This document shows, piece after piece, positions 7,990 to 17,065 of a stretch of DNA of 64,000 nt; the stretch's first letter is position 1; each line of letters starts with the position of its first letter. Position numbers and translations under genes: made by a program. The DNA is taken from assembly GCA_017463585.1 (NCBI GenBank), contig JAFTOX010000024.1:1-64000 (forward strand). Direction: 5' to 3'. Origin of the DNA: Rikenellaceae bacterium. Its GTDB lineage: Bacteria > Bacteroidota > Bacteroidia > Bacteroidales > Rikenellaceae. Under the pieces are notes generated by a model. It was given only the letters and a program-made list of their open reading frames with translations, was not told the origin of the DNA and did no database searches.

Positions 7990-9918
7990 ATGAATCGTCA
8001 GCAAGAACTTTTCAGCGAGGAGCAGATGCTCGAAACCCTGCGAAAATATTGGGGCTACACCTCGTTCCGACCTATGCAGCGCGAGGTGATTGCGTCCATT
8101 TTGCGCGGGCGCGACACCCTTGCACTAATGCCTACGGGCGCGGGAAAGTCGATTATCTACCAGCTGCCAACGCTAATGCAGGAGGGGCTGTGTATCGTCG
8201 TGACACCGCTCATTGCGCTGATGAAGGATCAAGTGGATCGTCTGCGCAACCGCTCGATTCCCGCCGTGGCGATCCATTCGGGTTTGTCGCCCCGACAGAT
8301 CGACATAGCGCTCGACAACTGCGTCTATGGCGACGTTAAATTCCTCTACCTCGCACCCGAACGTCTTGCTTCTGAGGCGTTTCGACTGCGTCTGGACAAA
8401 ATGCAGGTGTCGTTGCTGGCGGTCGATGAGGCTCACTGTATCTCGCAATGGGGATACGATTTCCGCCCTTCGTACCTGCGCATTGCCGAGATTCGACGCC
8501 TGATTCCCGACACGCCCGTGCTGGCGCTGACGGCCTCGGCAACCGACCTGGTGGCTAAGGATATTATGAGCAAGTTGCGCTTTGGCGAGCCGAACGTGCT
8601 GCGCAGTAGCTTTGCACGTCCCAATCTGCAATATGTGGTGCGCCACGTCGAGGACAAGAACGAGCAACTACTGCGTGTGATCGACAAGGTGGCGGGCACG
8701 GGCATTATCTATATGCGTACACGCGATGGAGTTCAGGAACTTGCGGAATTTCTGACCGAGAACGGTATCTCGGCCGACTACTATCACGGCGGTCTGGGGC
8801 ACGCCGAGCGAGCAATGCGCCAAACGGCATGGACCGAGGGGCGCACACGTATAATGGTGGCTACCAACGCTTTCGGTATGGGTATCGACAAGGCTGACGT
8901 CCGTTTTGTGATCCACTATGCGATGAGCGAATCGCTCGAAGAGTACTACCAAGAGGCGGGGCGTGCGGGACGTGACGGACGACGTGCATACGCCGTGTTG
9001 CTGGTCGGGCCGAAGGATCAAACACGAATCAACCGCCGTATCGAGAGCGAATTTCCGACGCTCGAAACGGTCAAAAAGTGCTACGAATCGGTCTGCAACT
9101 ATCTGCAAATTCCCGTTGGCGACGGGGCTGGTGCGAGCTTCACGTTCAACATTCACGAATTTTGCAGCCGCTTCGGAATCTACGCTGGCACGGCAGTCAA
9201 CGCCTTCAAACTGCTGCAACAAAATGGCTACCTGACCCTCACCGAGGAGATGGAAAATCCCGCCAAAATCTACTTCTGCGTGAGCCGCGACGACCTCTAT
9301 AAACTGCGCGTAAAACGCAACGACATCGATCTGTTACTACGCACAATATTAAGGCTTTACGACCGAGTTTTCACCGAGTTTCGTCCTATCGACGAGGGCG
9401 AGATTGCTGCCGTCAGCGGCTTCACGGTCGAGCGTGTTCACGAGTTGATGAAGCTGCTGTGGCAGATGCGCGTGATACGTTACATTCCGTCGAATCGCTC
9501 GCCGATGATCTACTTCGACGAGGAGCGACTGCCCATAAACGACGTGCGCATTGCCCCCGAAACATACCAGCACCGCAAGCAGATGACTTTGGAACGCTAC
9601 GAGGCGATGTTGCGCTACGCATTCAACGAGGAGGTGTGTCGTAGCGCGATGATTGAGGAGTATTTTGGAGGTGCGGGCGACGTCGATTGTGGCGTGTGCG
9701 ACATCTGCTTGGCTCGACGCAAACGCCCTGCACAACAGAGTGTTAGCCTCGACGAGCAGATCCTCTCGATGGTTGCGGGCGATGAGCCTCTGACCATACG
9801 TGACGTCACCGCACGACTGCAAGGCGACACCTCCGTGGCGGTCGAAACGATCAACCGTTTGCTCGAAGAACATAAAATTTCGCTCGACAAAAGCGGAATT
9901 ATCACTATAAATAGGTAA
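7990..9918 (+). CDS. recQ: ATP-dependent DNA helicase RecQ
   Basis: With the ATG at 7990 the protein has 642 residues. RecA-like domain 1 holds Walker A PTGAGKS (about 48-54) and DEAHCISQWGYDFR (about 146-159). Domain 2 has the ATNAFGMGIDK and AGRAGRDG motifs. A zinc-binding region (C...CGVCDIC, about 550-573) and a winged helix follow. The final part looks like an extra small helical or winged domain rather than a clear HRDC. RecQ unwinds DNA 3'-5' in recombination and fork repair. The frame is open further upstream, but that part is the AT repeat, so 7990 is favoured. Confidence 0.95.
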   Translation: MNRQQELFSEEQMLETLRKYWGYTSFRPMQREVIASILRGRDTLALMPTGAGKSIIYQLPTLMQEGLCIVVTPLIALMKDQVDRLRNRSIPAVAIHSGLSPRQIDIALDNCVYGDVKFLYLAPERLASEAFRLRLDKMQVSLLAVDEAHCISQWGYDFRPSYLRIAEIRRLIPDTPVLALTASATDLVAKDIMSKLRFGEPNVLRSSFARPNLQYVVRHVEDKNEQLLRVIDKVAGTGIIYMRTRDGVQELAEFLTENGISADYYHGGLGHAERAMRQTAWTEGRTRIMVATNAFGMGIDKADVRFVIHYAMSESLEEYYQEAGRAGRDGRRAYAVLLVGPKDQTRINRRIESEFPTLETVKKCYESVCNYLQIPVGDGAGASFTFNIHEFCSRFGIYAGTAVNAFKLLQQNGYLTLTEEMENPAKIYFCVSRDDLYKLRVKRNDIDLLLRTILRLYDRVFTEFRPIDEGEIAAVSGFTVERVHELMKLLWQMRVIRYIPSNRSPMIYFDEERLPINDVRIAPETYQHRKQMTLERYEAMLRYAFNEEVCRSAMIEEYFGGAGDVDCGVCDICLARRKRPAQQSVSLDEQILSMVAGDEPLTIRDVTARLQGDTSVAVETINRLLEEHKISLDKSGIITINR

Positions 9919-9923
9919 CTTTG
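9916..9923 (+). promoter_or_regulatory. -7 element overlapping the recQ stop codon
   Basis: TAACTTTG begins with the recQ TAA stop. It precedes the exonuclease gene by 20 bp and could drive the exonuclease-rlmI-FkbM-HhH group. Confidence 0.45.
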
Positions 9924-9943
9924 CACCCTAAACAAGCCGAAGA

Positions 9944-10687
9944 ATGAGTATCGAACAGAAATTTGCAACATCAATCACCAACGAGCAGACTGCCGCGTTG
10001 CCCGCAATCCATTTCGAGGGTGAGGTGCAGATTGTCGATACCGAGGCACGGCTGAACGAGGCGTGCGAATACCTCGCACAACACTCGGTGATCGGCTTCG
10101 ATACCGAGACACGCCCCTCGTTCAAGGCGGGCGTCACGAACCGTGTGGCTCTCGTACAACTCTCAACCTCAGAGCGTTGCTATCTGATTCGCCTGTGTCG
10201 AATGAAGTTTGGACGCGAGTTGCAGCGCCTGCTCGAAAATCCCAACGTCAAGAAGGTCGGTGCCGATGTTGCGGGCGATTTGCGCTCGCTCAACCAACTG
10301 CGTCACATTCGTGCAGCGGGTTTCATCGACCTGCAAACGATCGCCCCGCAGTGGGGAATCGAGGACAAGAGCCTGCGCAAGCTGTCGGCTATCGTGTTGG
10401 GTAAACGTGTATCAAAAGCGCAACGACTGAGCAATTGGGAGGCGGTGCAATTCACTGAGCAACAGATAGCTTACGCCGCTACGGACGCTTGGGTCTGCTT
10501 GGAGATTCTCTCGAAATTGGAGGCTACACCCAAGTGCAACCCCGCCCCCGTGCAAGAGATCGAGGCGCAAGCCGAGCCTCAAAAAAACGAACAAAAAGCC
10601 GAACAGAAAGCCAAATCGCGTCGCCGTCCGTTCCGCCTGCGACGCAAGCCCCACAACCACAAACCAACAACCGAAACAAAAGAGTAA
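9944..10687 (+). CDS. DEDDy 3'-5' exonuclease (RNase D-like)
   Basis: The 247-residue protein has the exonuclease signatures VIGFDTETRPSF (motif I, D and E), KVGADVAGDLRSL (motif II) and YAATDAWVCLEI (motif III, Tyr and Asp of the DEDDy class). A basic, low-complexity tail (RRRPFRLRRKPHNHK) closes the protein and may bind nucleic acid. There is no HRDC domain, so it is shorter than E. coli RNase D. It may act on RNA or DNA. It follows recQ by 25 bp and precedes rlmI by 9 bp. Confidence 0.88.
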   Translation: MSIEQKFATSITNEQTAALPAIHFEGEVQIVDTEARLNEACEYLAQHSVIGFDTETRPSFKAGVTNRVALVQLSTSERCYLIRLCRMKFGRELQRLLENPNVKKVGADVAGDLRSLNQLRHIRAAGFIDLQTIAPQWGIEDKSLRKLSAIVLGKRVSKAQRLSNWEAVQFTEQQIAYAATDAWVCLEILSKLEATPKCNPAPVQEIEAQAEPQKNEQKAEQKAKSRRRPFRLRRKPHNHKPTTETKE

Positions 10688-10696
10688 CAACAAGAT

Positions 10697-11893
10697 ATGT
10701 ACGCGCAAATTTTCTTGAAACGAGGCAAGGAGGAGTCGCTCCTGCGCCGTCACCCGTGGATCTTCTCGGGCGCAATCGAATATATCCGCTCGGAGCGTGA
10801 CCGCATTACCGAGGGCGAAATCGTCGATGTCTACACCAAAAGTGGCGACTTCATCGCTCGTGGTCACTACCAGATTGGCTCGATTGCCGTGCGCGTGCTC
10901 TCGTTCGAGCAGGTCGAGATCGATCAGGCGTGGTGGAACGAGCGCATTGCAACCGCTTACGACGTACGTCGCTCGCTCGATTTAGTTGAGAATGAGCAGA
11001 CTACCTGCTACCGATTGGTGCACGGCGAGGGCGATTCGCTGCCCGGCTTGGTGGTCGATATCTACGGTTCGACGGCCGTTGTGCAGTGCCACAGCGTGGG
11101 TATGTATCGCTCACGCAAGGAGATCGGCGAGGCCATTCGTGCGGTCTATGGCGACCGTATCGAGGCCATCTACGACAAGAGCGCGCAGACCGTACCGTTC
11201 AAGGCTGGTCTGGACGCAGTCGATTCGTATCTCTATGGCTCGTCGGCAACCGCATCGCAAGAGGTGCTCGAAAATGGTAACCGCTTCAAGGTCAATTGGG
11301 AAAAGGGTCAGAAGACCGGATTCTTTATCGACCAACGCGCCAACCGTGAGTTGGTTCGCCACTACGCCAAGGGTCGCACCGTGCTCAATACGTTCTGCTA
11401 CACGGGCGGTTTTTCGGTCTACGCAATGGCAGGCGGCGCCAAAGAGGTGGTTTCGGTCGATAGCTCGGAGCGTGCCGTGCAGCTGGCAGACGAGAATATG
11501 CTCCTCAATTTCGGTGCCGACGTGCGTCACTCGTCGAAGGCGGTCGATGCCTTTGAGTATCTGCACAATATCGGCGACAAATTCGATATGATCATTCTTG
11601 ATCCGCCCGCATTCGCCAAGCACCACAAGGTGTTGGGCAACGCAATGCAGGGCTATAAGAAGCTGAATGCACGTGCATTAGCTCAGATTAAGAGCGGTGG
11701 CATTCTGTTTACGTTCAGTTGCTCCCAGGCGGTGAGCAAGGAATTGTTCCGCACGACCGTCTTCTCGGCGGCGGCAATCGCAGGTCGTCGCGTGCGTATT
11801 TTGCACCAGCTGACCCAACCTGCCGATCACCCAATCAATATCTATCACCCTGAGGGAGAATATCTTAAAGGCTTAGTCCTCTACGTCGAATAA
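10697..11893 (+). CDS. rlmI: 23S rRNA (cytosine-C5) methyltransferase, RlmI family
   Basis: The 398-residue protein has an N-terminal PUA RNA-binding domain (HPWIFSGAIEYI, EGEIVDVYTKSGDFIARG) and a Rossmann methyltransferase domain. The latter carries a SAM-binding NTFCYTGGFSVYAMAGGAKEVVSVDSS-type segment (near 235), the LDPPAFAKHHK catalytic motif and a SCSQAV motif. RlmI makes m5C in 23S rRNA. RlmK/L-like relatives are hard to exclude, so the exact target base is inferred. It lies in a tight group with the exonuclease and FkbM genes. Confidence 0.88.
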   Translation: MYAQIFLKRGKEESLLRRHPWIFSGAIEYIRSERDRITEGEIVDVYTKSGDFIARGHYQIGSIAVRVLSFEQVEIDQAWWNERIATAYDVRRSLDLVENEQTTCYRLVHGEGDSLPGLVVDIYGSTAVVQCHSVGMYRSRKEIGEAIRAVYGDRIEAIYDKSAQTVPFKAGLDAVDSYLYGSSATASQEVLENGNRFKVNWEKGQKTGFFIDQRANRELVRHYAKGRTVLNTFCYTGGFSVYAMAGGAKEVVSVDSSERAVQLADENMLLNFGADVRHSSKAVDAFEYLHNIGDKFDMIILDPPAFAKHHKVLGNAMQGYKKLNARALAQIKSGGILFTFSCSQAVSKELFRTTVFSAAAIAGRRVRILHQLTQPADHPINIYHPEGEYLKGLVLYVE

Positions 11894-11914
11894 CCCTCGA
11901 AAACCGTTCGCACG

Positions 11915-12727
11915 ATGAAAATGTCCATCAAGAAGGCCGCAGCCGACCTCTATACCTCGATAGCAAGCCGCCCTGCGTTGCAATCGCTACACGCGGCGGT
12001 GTTGAAATTCACGCTCTATGCGATGGGAATCGGCTACTCGGAGCACAGCGATCGCAACGGTGAACGTCGCTGGCTCAATGAGTTACACCGACATTTGGCG
12101 GACTTGACGCGCCTTGCTGTGATCTTCGATGTGGGCGCCAATGTGGGCGACTATGCACGTGAGGTGAACGAGGTTTTCGGCGCACAAGCCGAGTTGCACT
12201 GCTTCGAGCCTTCGAAGGCTACGTTTGAAGAGTTGACACGTCGCACCTCGACAATCGATGGCGTGGTGCTCAACCGCCTGGGCGTGGGTAGTTCGACTAC
12301 CACTGCAACGCTCTACTCCGACGGCGACGGTTCGACCCTTGCGTCGCTCTATCCGCGTGATCTTGAACGCTTTGACCGCTCGATGGACCAAACCGAAAGC
12401 ATCGAATTGGTGTCGGTCGACGACTACTGCCAAACGCGTTCGATCGAGCATATTGACCTGCTCAAACTCGACATCGAGGGCAACGAGTTGGAGGCTCTGC
12501 GTGGCGCCGCAAAGATGATCGACGAAGGGCGTATCGACTTCATTCAGTTGGAGTTCGGTGCAACGACGCTGGCCGCACGAGTATCGTTCCACGACATTTG
12601 GACGCTGCTCTCGCCCCACTTCGAACTGTATCGAATCCTGAAACACGGACTGCACCCGATCAGCCGCTATACGGAGATGTGCGAGGTGTTTATGTATCAA
12701 AATTTGGTTGCCGTTCGTCGCAAGTAA
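11915..12727 (+). CDS. FkbM-family SAM-dependent methyltransferase
   Basis: The 270-residue protein has VIFDVGANVGDYAREV (SAM-binding loop, near 70), an acidic strand LHCFEPS and LLKLDIEGNELEALRGA (near 185), the hallmarks of the FkbM family. Members O-methylate sugars, lipids or small metabolites. The substrate cannot be told from sequence. It lies 21 bp after rlmI and 7 bp before the HhH gene. Confidence 0.85.
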   Translation: MKMSIKKAAADLYTSIASRPALQSLHAAVLKFTLYAMGIGYSEHSDRNGERRWLNELHRHLADLTRLAVIFDVGANVGDYAREVNEVFGAQAELHCFEPSKATFEELTRRTSTIDGVVLNRLGVGSSTTTATLYSDGDGSTLASLYPRDLERFDRSMDQTESIELVSVDDYCQTRSIEHIDLLKLDIEGNELEALRGAAKMIDEGRIDFIQLEFGATTLAARVSFHDIWTLLSPHFELYRILKHGLHPISRYTEMCEVFMYQNLVAVRRK

Positions 12728-12734
12728 ACAGGCG

Positions 12735-13862
12735 ATGAAATCTCTACGTAAAATACTGTCATCTAAGGAGTTTCGCGGAGCATTGATTGTGCTACCGTCG
12801 TTGATCTTTTGCGCTTGGGTGGTGCGTGAGGCGTTTCGTGTTGATCCCAAATTCGAGCCGACTGAGGCCTACACCGCAAAAATCGACAGCGCCAAGCAAG
12901 CGGCGTATGCTGCGGAGAATATGTTGCCCGACTCGCTATTCGAATTTGACCCGAATACGGTTGATTATCACACACTTCTACGTCTTGGATTCAAGCGCAA
13001 TGAGGCTCTCGGCGTAATCAAATATCGCACTCGGGGCAAACGTTTCGAAATCAAAGAGGACTTGGCGTCGTGCTACACCGTGAGCGAGGAAATGTATCGA
13101 CGATTAGAGCCCTATATCGTTATCGGTGAGGAGTTTGCGCTCCGTCCTTTTGCGCAACGCGACTACCCCACTCGCACGTACGACACCTCTCGTCGCCGCT
13201 CGCGATTCAAGCGCGACACGTTGCCACTCGTGCCCTTCCGACTCGACACGGCATCGGTCGGCTACCTCTCAAAGATCGGATTTTCGGCGCGTCAGGCTGA
13301 GGTGCTGGTTAAGTATCGAGATATGCGCGGAGGGCTGCGATCGATTGACGAATTGGCTGAATGTTACGTGGTTAGCGACGAGATGATCGAGCGCTTGCAG
13401 CCCTATCTGATCTTCGAAACGAAGGAAACCGAAGAGCCTACCGCACCCACCCTCGTCGAACTGAACAGTGCAGATTCGGCCGCCCTCGTTGCCATTCGAG
13501 GGATCGGCGCCAAGACCGCAGCAGCGATAATCGACTACCGTCGTCGGCTCGGCGGATTCTACCGTGTGGAGCAGTTGAGCGAGGTGCGAGGCATTACCGA
13601 ACAAAATTATGAGCGAATTGTGCAACAAATTTGGTGCGATAGTTGTGAAATTCAAAAAATTAGTGTTATCTTTGCGCCCGCTAAAGTGTTGGCTGAACAC
13701 CCGTATCTACCACCACAGACGCTACGAAAGTTACTGAAACAAAGACAATTGAAAGGAGGTTGGACTACAATCGAAGAGATGATCGACGAGAAAATATTCA
13801 CCGTAGATGAGGCAGCACGCATTGCGCCCTATCTTCGATTTGATGTGCAACAGCCCGAGTAA
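12735..13862 (+). CDS. Membrane-anchored helix-hairpin-helix protein (ComEA-like repeats)
   Basis: The 375-residue protein (start MKSLRKIL at 12735, 7 bp after the FkbM stop) has an N-terminal hydrophobic segment (about 15-32: IVLPSLIFCAWVV). Repeated HhH units follow, each like FDPNTVDYHTLLRLGF...IKYR, then LDTASVGYLSKIGF and LNSADSAALVAIRGIGAKTAAAIIDYRRRLGGF, plus a diverged final one. ComEA-type HhH domains bind DNA without sequence preference, and ComEA acts in DNA uptake. A surface or periplasmic DNA-binding role is inferred. A promoter for rpsU seems embedded in its 3' end. Confidence 0.85.
   Translation: MKSLRKILSSKEFRGALIVLPSLIFCAWVVREAFRVDPKFEPTEAYTAKIDSAKQAAYAAENMLPDSLFEFDPNTVDYHTLLRLGFKRNEALGVIKYRTRGKRFEIKEDLASCYTVSEEMYRRLEPYIVIGEEFALRPFAQRDYPTRTYDTSRRRSRFKRDTLPLVPFRLDTASVGYLSKIGFSARQAEVLVKYRDMRGGLRSIDELAECYVVSDEMIERLQPYLIFETKETEEPTAPTLVELNSADSAALVAIRGIGAKTAAAIIDYRRRLGGFYRVEQLSEVRGITEQNYERIVQQIWCDSCEIQKISVIFAPAKVLAEHPYLPPQTLRKLLKQRQLKGGWTTIEEMIDEKIFTVDEAARIAPYLRFDVQQPE
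13643..13674 (+). promoter_or_regulatory. Internal promoter for rpsU inside the HhH gene
   Basis: TTG (13643-13645), 21 bp, then TATCTTTG (13667-13674). It would give rpsU a leader of roughly 300 nt. Confidence 0.5.
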
Positions 13863-13909
13863 ATACCTTTTGGCAAGCAACGGTCAAGGCACCGCAGCAA
13901 GCCCCGTCG

Positions 13910-13927
13910 GAGGTCGGACAACCTCCA
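13910..13927 (+). promoter_or_regulatory. GGAGGT/ACCTCC hairpin in the rpsU leader
   Basis: GGAGGT (13910-13915), a perfect Shine-Dalgarno sequence, can pair with ACCTCC (13922-13927) across a 6-nt loop. It lies about 55-70 nt before the rpsU start. Such a sequence is notable in a genome nearly free of Shine-Dalgarno sites. Confidence 0.4.
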
Positions 13928-13979
13928 CAAAAACAACGAATTACACAAAAAATAAGAACAATAAAAAACATTTACTACA

Positions 13980-14171
13980 ATGATTATTATGCCTGTAAAA
14001 GAGGGCGAGAACATCGAGCGCGCTCTCAAGAAGTTTAAGAGAAAGTATGAGCGTACCGGTGTATTGAAGGAGCTTCGTCGCCGTCAGTACTTCACCAAGC
14101 CGTCGATCGCTAAGCGCGAGGCTATGCAGCACGCTATCTACGTTGAGCAGCTGCAGCGCGACGAGGAGTAG
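13980..14171 (+). CDS. rpsU: 30S ribosomal protein bS21
   Basis: The 63-residue product (MIIMPVKEGENIERALKKFKR start) is basic and full length, with the EGENIERALKKFKRKYERTG core of bS21. In Bacteroidota bS21 helps hide the anti-Shine-Dalgarno end of 16S rRNA, in line with the lack of Shine-Dalgarno sites in this window. The start at 13980 keeps the conserved MII N-terminus; an internal ATG follows at 13989. It probably has its own promoter inside the preceding gene. Confidence 0.95.
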   Translation: MIIMPVKEGENIERALKKFKRKYERTGVLKELRRRQYFTKPSIAKREAMQHAIYVEQLQRDEE

Positions 14172-14194
14172 TACACAGCTCTCAAACCAATATG

Positions 14195-14226
14195 AAACGC
14201 CCCAACCGCAAGGTTTGGGGCGTTTT
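14195..14226 (+). terminator. rpsU terminator
   Basis: Stem AAACGCCCCAACC / GGTTTGGGGCGTTTT around a GCAA loop, 24 bp after the rpsU stop. Confidence 0.85.
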
Positions 14227-14339
14227 GGTTTACTACCCCACCCCGATTCCGCCACGACGATTTTAGAGCCCAAATCAGCCTCAAAAACGAGCAATGAGTA
14301 CAGGGCAGAGAACTTGCTTCGAGATTGGGTTATGCGGGC

Positions 14340-14393
14340 GGGAATTGGGCCGTAGGCGGAAATTAAGACGTAGGCGGAAATTGGACCGTAGGC
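14340..14393. repeat. Three tandem ~18-bp repeats
   Basis: Three head-to-tail copies of GGAAATTGGACCGTAGGC, the first two slightly altered. They lie in a 620-bp gene-poor gap (14172-14793) and are followed at once by the hairpin 14403-14431. Confidence 0.75.
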
Positions 14394-14402
14394 ATAAAAA
14401 AT

Positions 14403-14431
14403 GAATAGCGCGTACTCTGTACACGCTATTC
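14403..14431. terminator. Hairpin after the tandem repeats
   Basis: Near-perfect inverted repeat GAATAGCGCGTAC / GTACACGCTATTC around TCT. It lacks a clear T-tract, so it may be a structural element rather than a terminator. Confidence 0.5.
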
Positions 14432-14456
14432 TCCACACAACGTTTCTAACTAACTA

Positions 14457-14549
14457 TTAATGGCGGGTTAGTTGATAAGCAAGCGCAATATTGAGGCCAC
14501 GCCTCACCGAAACTGCAAATAGATAGTCCTTTTCAGATATGCGTTTCAT
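14457..14549 (-). CDS. Possible 30-residue small protein
   Basis: A short frame (MKRISEKDYLFAVSVRRG start) is preceded on the minus strand by a TACTTTTG -7-like element near 14565-14572. Nothing else supports it and no family is recognised. It might also be a fragment or leader. The rest of the gap 14432-14793 shows no other gene. Confidence 0.2.
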   Translation of the reverse strand: MKRISEKDYLFAVSVRRGLNIALAYQLTRH

Positions 14550-14793
14550 ATCGGCTTGCGGGAGCAAAAGTAGAACAACCAAACGGGACTCACAACGGGT
14601 GGGGATAAAAATATAGATTCGCAAAGAGTTTGCCCGCCGATAATACACTAACACACAATCACTTGAAAGAAATTGCGCCCACAAAAAATGTGGACGCAAA
14701 GTGATAGCTTTTCGGGCGAAAATGGAGTTTTTCGACTCTTTTTATGGCAAAATTTGACCGTTTCGGACTGCCGAAAATGCGACAATAGTTGAC

Positions 14794-16443
14794 TTAAAGA
14801 CCACTCTGGAACGAACCGATTTTCTTGATTCGCTCCTCGAAATCCTCACGCGAAACGCACGCCTTATTCTTGACCTTGGCACGGTAGTTATAGATCGTAT
14901 TGACCGAGTAACGCAGCAGCGCAGCGATCTTCGATGAGTCGTTAATGCCCAAACGAATCAGTGCAAAGATTCGCAACTCGGTATTGAGTTTCTCGTCCTT
15001 CTTCAACTCGATGCGGGCGTCCTCTTCGAGCAACGAGTTGAACTCGCTCACGAAATTCGGATAGAGGCGTAGGAAGGCATTATCGAACATCTCGTAGAAA
15101 TAGACCAGCTCATCGTCAACCAAATCCGACTTCGAGAGTTCGCGTTTCAACTCATTGATGTTTTCGTGCGTAGCCAACTTGCGCATACGACGCTGCAAAC
15201 CCTCCATCTTGTCGATACACTCGGAGTAGACACGCAAGAAGAGGGCGATATACTCCTCCTTAACCGCATTGGCCTCAGCGATATCGTTATTGAGCTGATT
15301 CAGCTGGCGGTTAGCCAATTGCAGGCTCTCGTTGTTGCTGACCAGGTTGATATTGGCCTCCTGCAACTGCTGCTGCGTGCGATCGAGCTTCTCGCGCTGA
15401 ATTCGCTGCACAAGGTGGATAACCACCAACATCATCGCCAGCACCAGCACGATAGTCATAAAGACGTAGATCTGGTTGTTCTGTTTCTGCTGCTTGGCGC
15501 GGTATGCCGACTCGATCGTGGGCAGAATCGACGCCACCTGCCACACGCGCGTCTTGGCGTTGAAGATCAAAGCATAGTCCAACGCCACACGACTCAGACG
15601 GAAGGCGCGGGTCACCTCACCTCGGTCAAACAAAATGCTTGCTAACTCGTTGATTGCCACGTTATCACGAACAGCCGAGCGCACCTCGCACAACGCTGCG
15701 ATGATTGCGTAGTGCAACTGTTGTTCGTCATCGCCACGCAATTCGTACAACTTCGAAAGATGGTAGGTCGTCGCTGACTGCTCGCGGCTATCGGTCGGAT
15801 ATTCGTCATACATCAATTCGAGCACACGCTCCGCCTTGTCGAGTTCGCCACGTTCGAGGAACTGCTGCACACGGAAAATTCGATACTCGAACGACTCGAT
15901 TGACAGCACCTCCATTAAGCGGTTGCGATAGTACTCGGCACGTGAGTTCGACGAGTATTCGCCCATCGAGCCATCGCCGCTACTGAGGTAATACTGAGCC
16001 ATATAGTACTCATCGAGGAGGCTCTTTTCGAGGGTTGTGGTATCGAGTTGCTGATTCAGCAGGCTATTGGCTTCGAGGTCGTAGCCCGCCTTGGCGTGAG
16101 CATTGCCGAGGGCGATAAGTGTCTGATTGAGCTTATATTGGTCGCCCAACTCACGTGCGATCCCAAGATTCCAATAGAGATAATTGACCGTCGAATCGAA
16201 CTGAAAAGCCTCGAATTCGCGCGAGATTGCGATATTCAGGTCGTAGATCTGCTCGCGCGAGATGTGCGGCGACTCCTGCGCCTGACGCATCGACGCCACA
16301 CGCGAAAGACGCATCGAAACAAATTCATCACTATGAGCCAATGCGCTGTCCAACCGATCGAGCAATGACACAGTGCTCTCAACTCCAATCGAATAGCCCA
16401 CAGCGGGCAACAACATCAATATACTCAGCAACAGACGACGCAT
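14794..16443 (-). CDS. DUF6377-type TPR/transmembrane regulator
   Basis: The 549-residue protein has a signal peptide, then a long helical TPR-like sensor region (about 25-320) outside the cytoplasm and one transmembrane helix (IYVFMTIVLVLAMMLVVIHLV, about 325-347). A coiled coil rich in Gln/Asn/Leu follows. The cytoplasmic end contains LRIFALIRLGINDSSKIAALLRYSVNTIYNYRAKVKNKA, a LuxR-like helix-turn-helix. This layout matches the Bacteroidota DUF6377 family, thought to be one-protein membrane-bound transcription regulators. Target genes are unknown. TATTTTTG at 16471-16478 (minus) is the probable promoter. Confidence 0.85.
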   Translation of the reverse strand: MRRLLLSILMLLPAVGYSIGVESTVSLLDRLDSALAHSDEFVSMRLSRVASMRQAQESPHISREQIYDLNIAISREFEAFQFDSTVNYLYWNLGIARELGDQYKLNQTLIALGNAHAKAGYDLEANSLLNQQLDTTTLEKSLLDEYYMAQYYLSSGDGSMGEYSSNSRAEYYRNRLMEVLSIESFEYRIFRVQQFLERGELDKAERVLELMYDEYPTDSREQSATTYHLSKLYELRGDDEQQLHYAIIAALCEVRSAVRDNVAINELASILFDRGEVTRAFRLSRVALDYALIFNAKTRVWQVASILPTIESAYRAKQQKQNNQIYVFMTIVLVLAMMLVVIHLVQRIQREKLDRTQQQLQEANINLVSNNESLQLANRQLNQLNNDIAEANAVKEEYIALFLRVYSECIDKMEGLQRRMRKLATHENINELKRELSKSDLVDDELVYFYEMFDNAFLRLYPNFVSEFNSLLEEDARIELKKDEKLNTELRIFALIRLGINDSSKIAALLRYSVNTIYNYRAKVKNKACVSREDFEERIKKIGSFQSGL

Positions 16444-16629
16444 AGTAACTCAAAATTATATTTAATGAAACAAAAATACAAAATTTTTATGAGCTTTGCA
16501 AATCGTGCCACAAAACAGTTCAAGGCGTGTGGAATTAAAAAAATCGACACAAAACGACTGAGAATTTGGAGATTTCGCAATTTATTCGTAATTTCGAATC
16601 CAGAATTAACACTTAAATACTTTAAAACT

Positions 16630-17037
16630 ATGGCATACAAAATTATCGACATCGAGGGCGTAGGTGAGGTTTACGCTGAGAAGCTCATCGCCGCAGGTAT
16701 CAACACTCCCGAGCAGTTGCTCGCAAAGTGCGCAGCTCCTAAGGGCCGCAAAGAGTTGGCTGAGCAGACCGGTATCACCGAGAAACTCATCTTGAAGTGG
16801 ACCAACCACGCTGACCTGTTCCGTATCCACGGCGTAGGTCCTCAGTTCGCTGAGTTGTTGGAGGCTGCTGGTGTTGACACCGTGAAGGAGCTTTCGCACC
16901 GCGTTCCCGCTAACCTCGCTGCTAAGATGGAGGAGGTTAACGCCGAGAAGAAGTTGGTAGGCCGCGTACCCGCAGTTAAGGAGGTACAGAAGATGGTTGA
17001 CGAGGCTAAGACGATGCCCGCCGTTATGACCTACTAA
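16630..17037 (+). CDS. DUF4332 helix-hairpin-helix protein
   Basis: The 135-residue product (MAYKIIDIEGVGEVYAEKL start) carries two HhH-like units: IEGVGEVYAEKLIAAGINTPEQLL and IHGVGPQFAELLEAAGVDTVKELS. This is the DUF4332 pattern, related to the HhH of DNA polymerases and ligases, and suggests non-specific nucleic acid binding. A longer open frame begins at 16465 but is AT-rich and non-coding in character, so 16630 is chosen. Codon choice is highly biased, hinting at good expression. It ends at a strong terminator. Confidence 0.85.
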   Translation: MAYKIIDIEGVGEVYAEKLIAAGINTPEQLLAKCAAPKGRKELAEQTGITEKLILKWTNHADLFRIHGVGPQFAELLEAAGVDTVKELSHRVPANLAAKMEEVNAEKKLVGRVPAVKEVQKMVDEAKTMPAVMTY

Positions 17038-17065
17038 GTCACTAATCACTCTCGAAGTGAACAAA

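Noticed and set aside
16465..16629. N-terminal extension of the DUF4332 protein
   Set aside because: AT-rich, lacks the codon bias of the gene and does not resemble the family; the start at 16630 fits known homologues.
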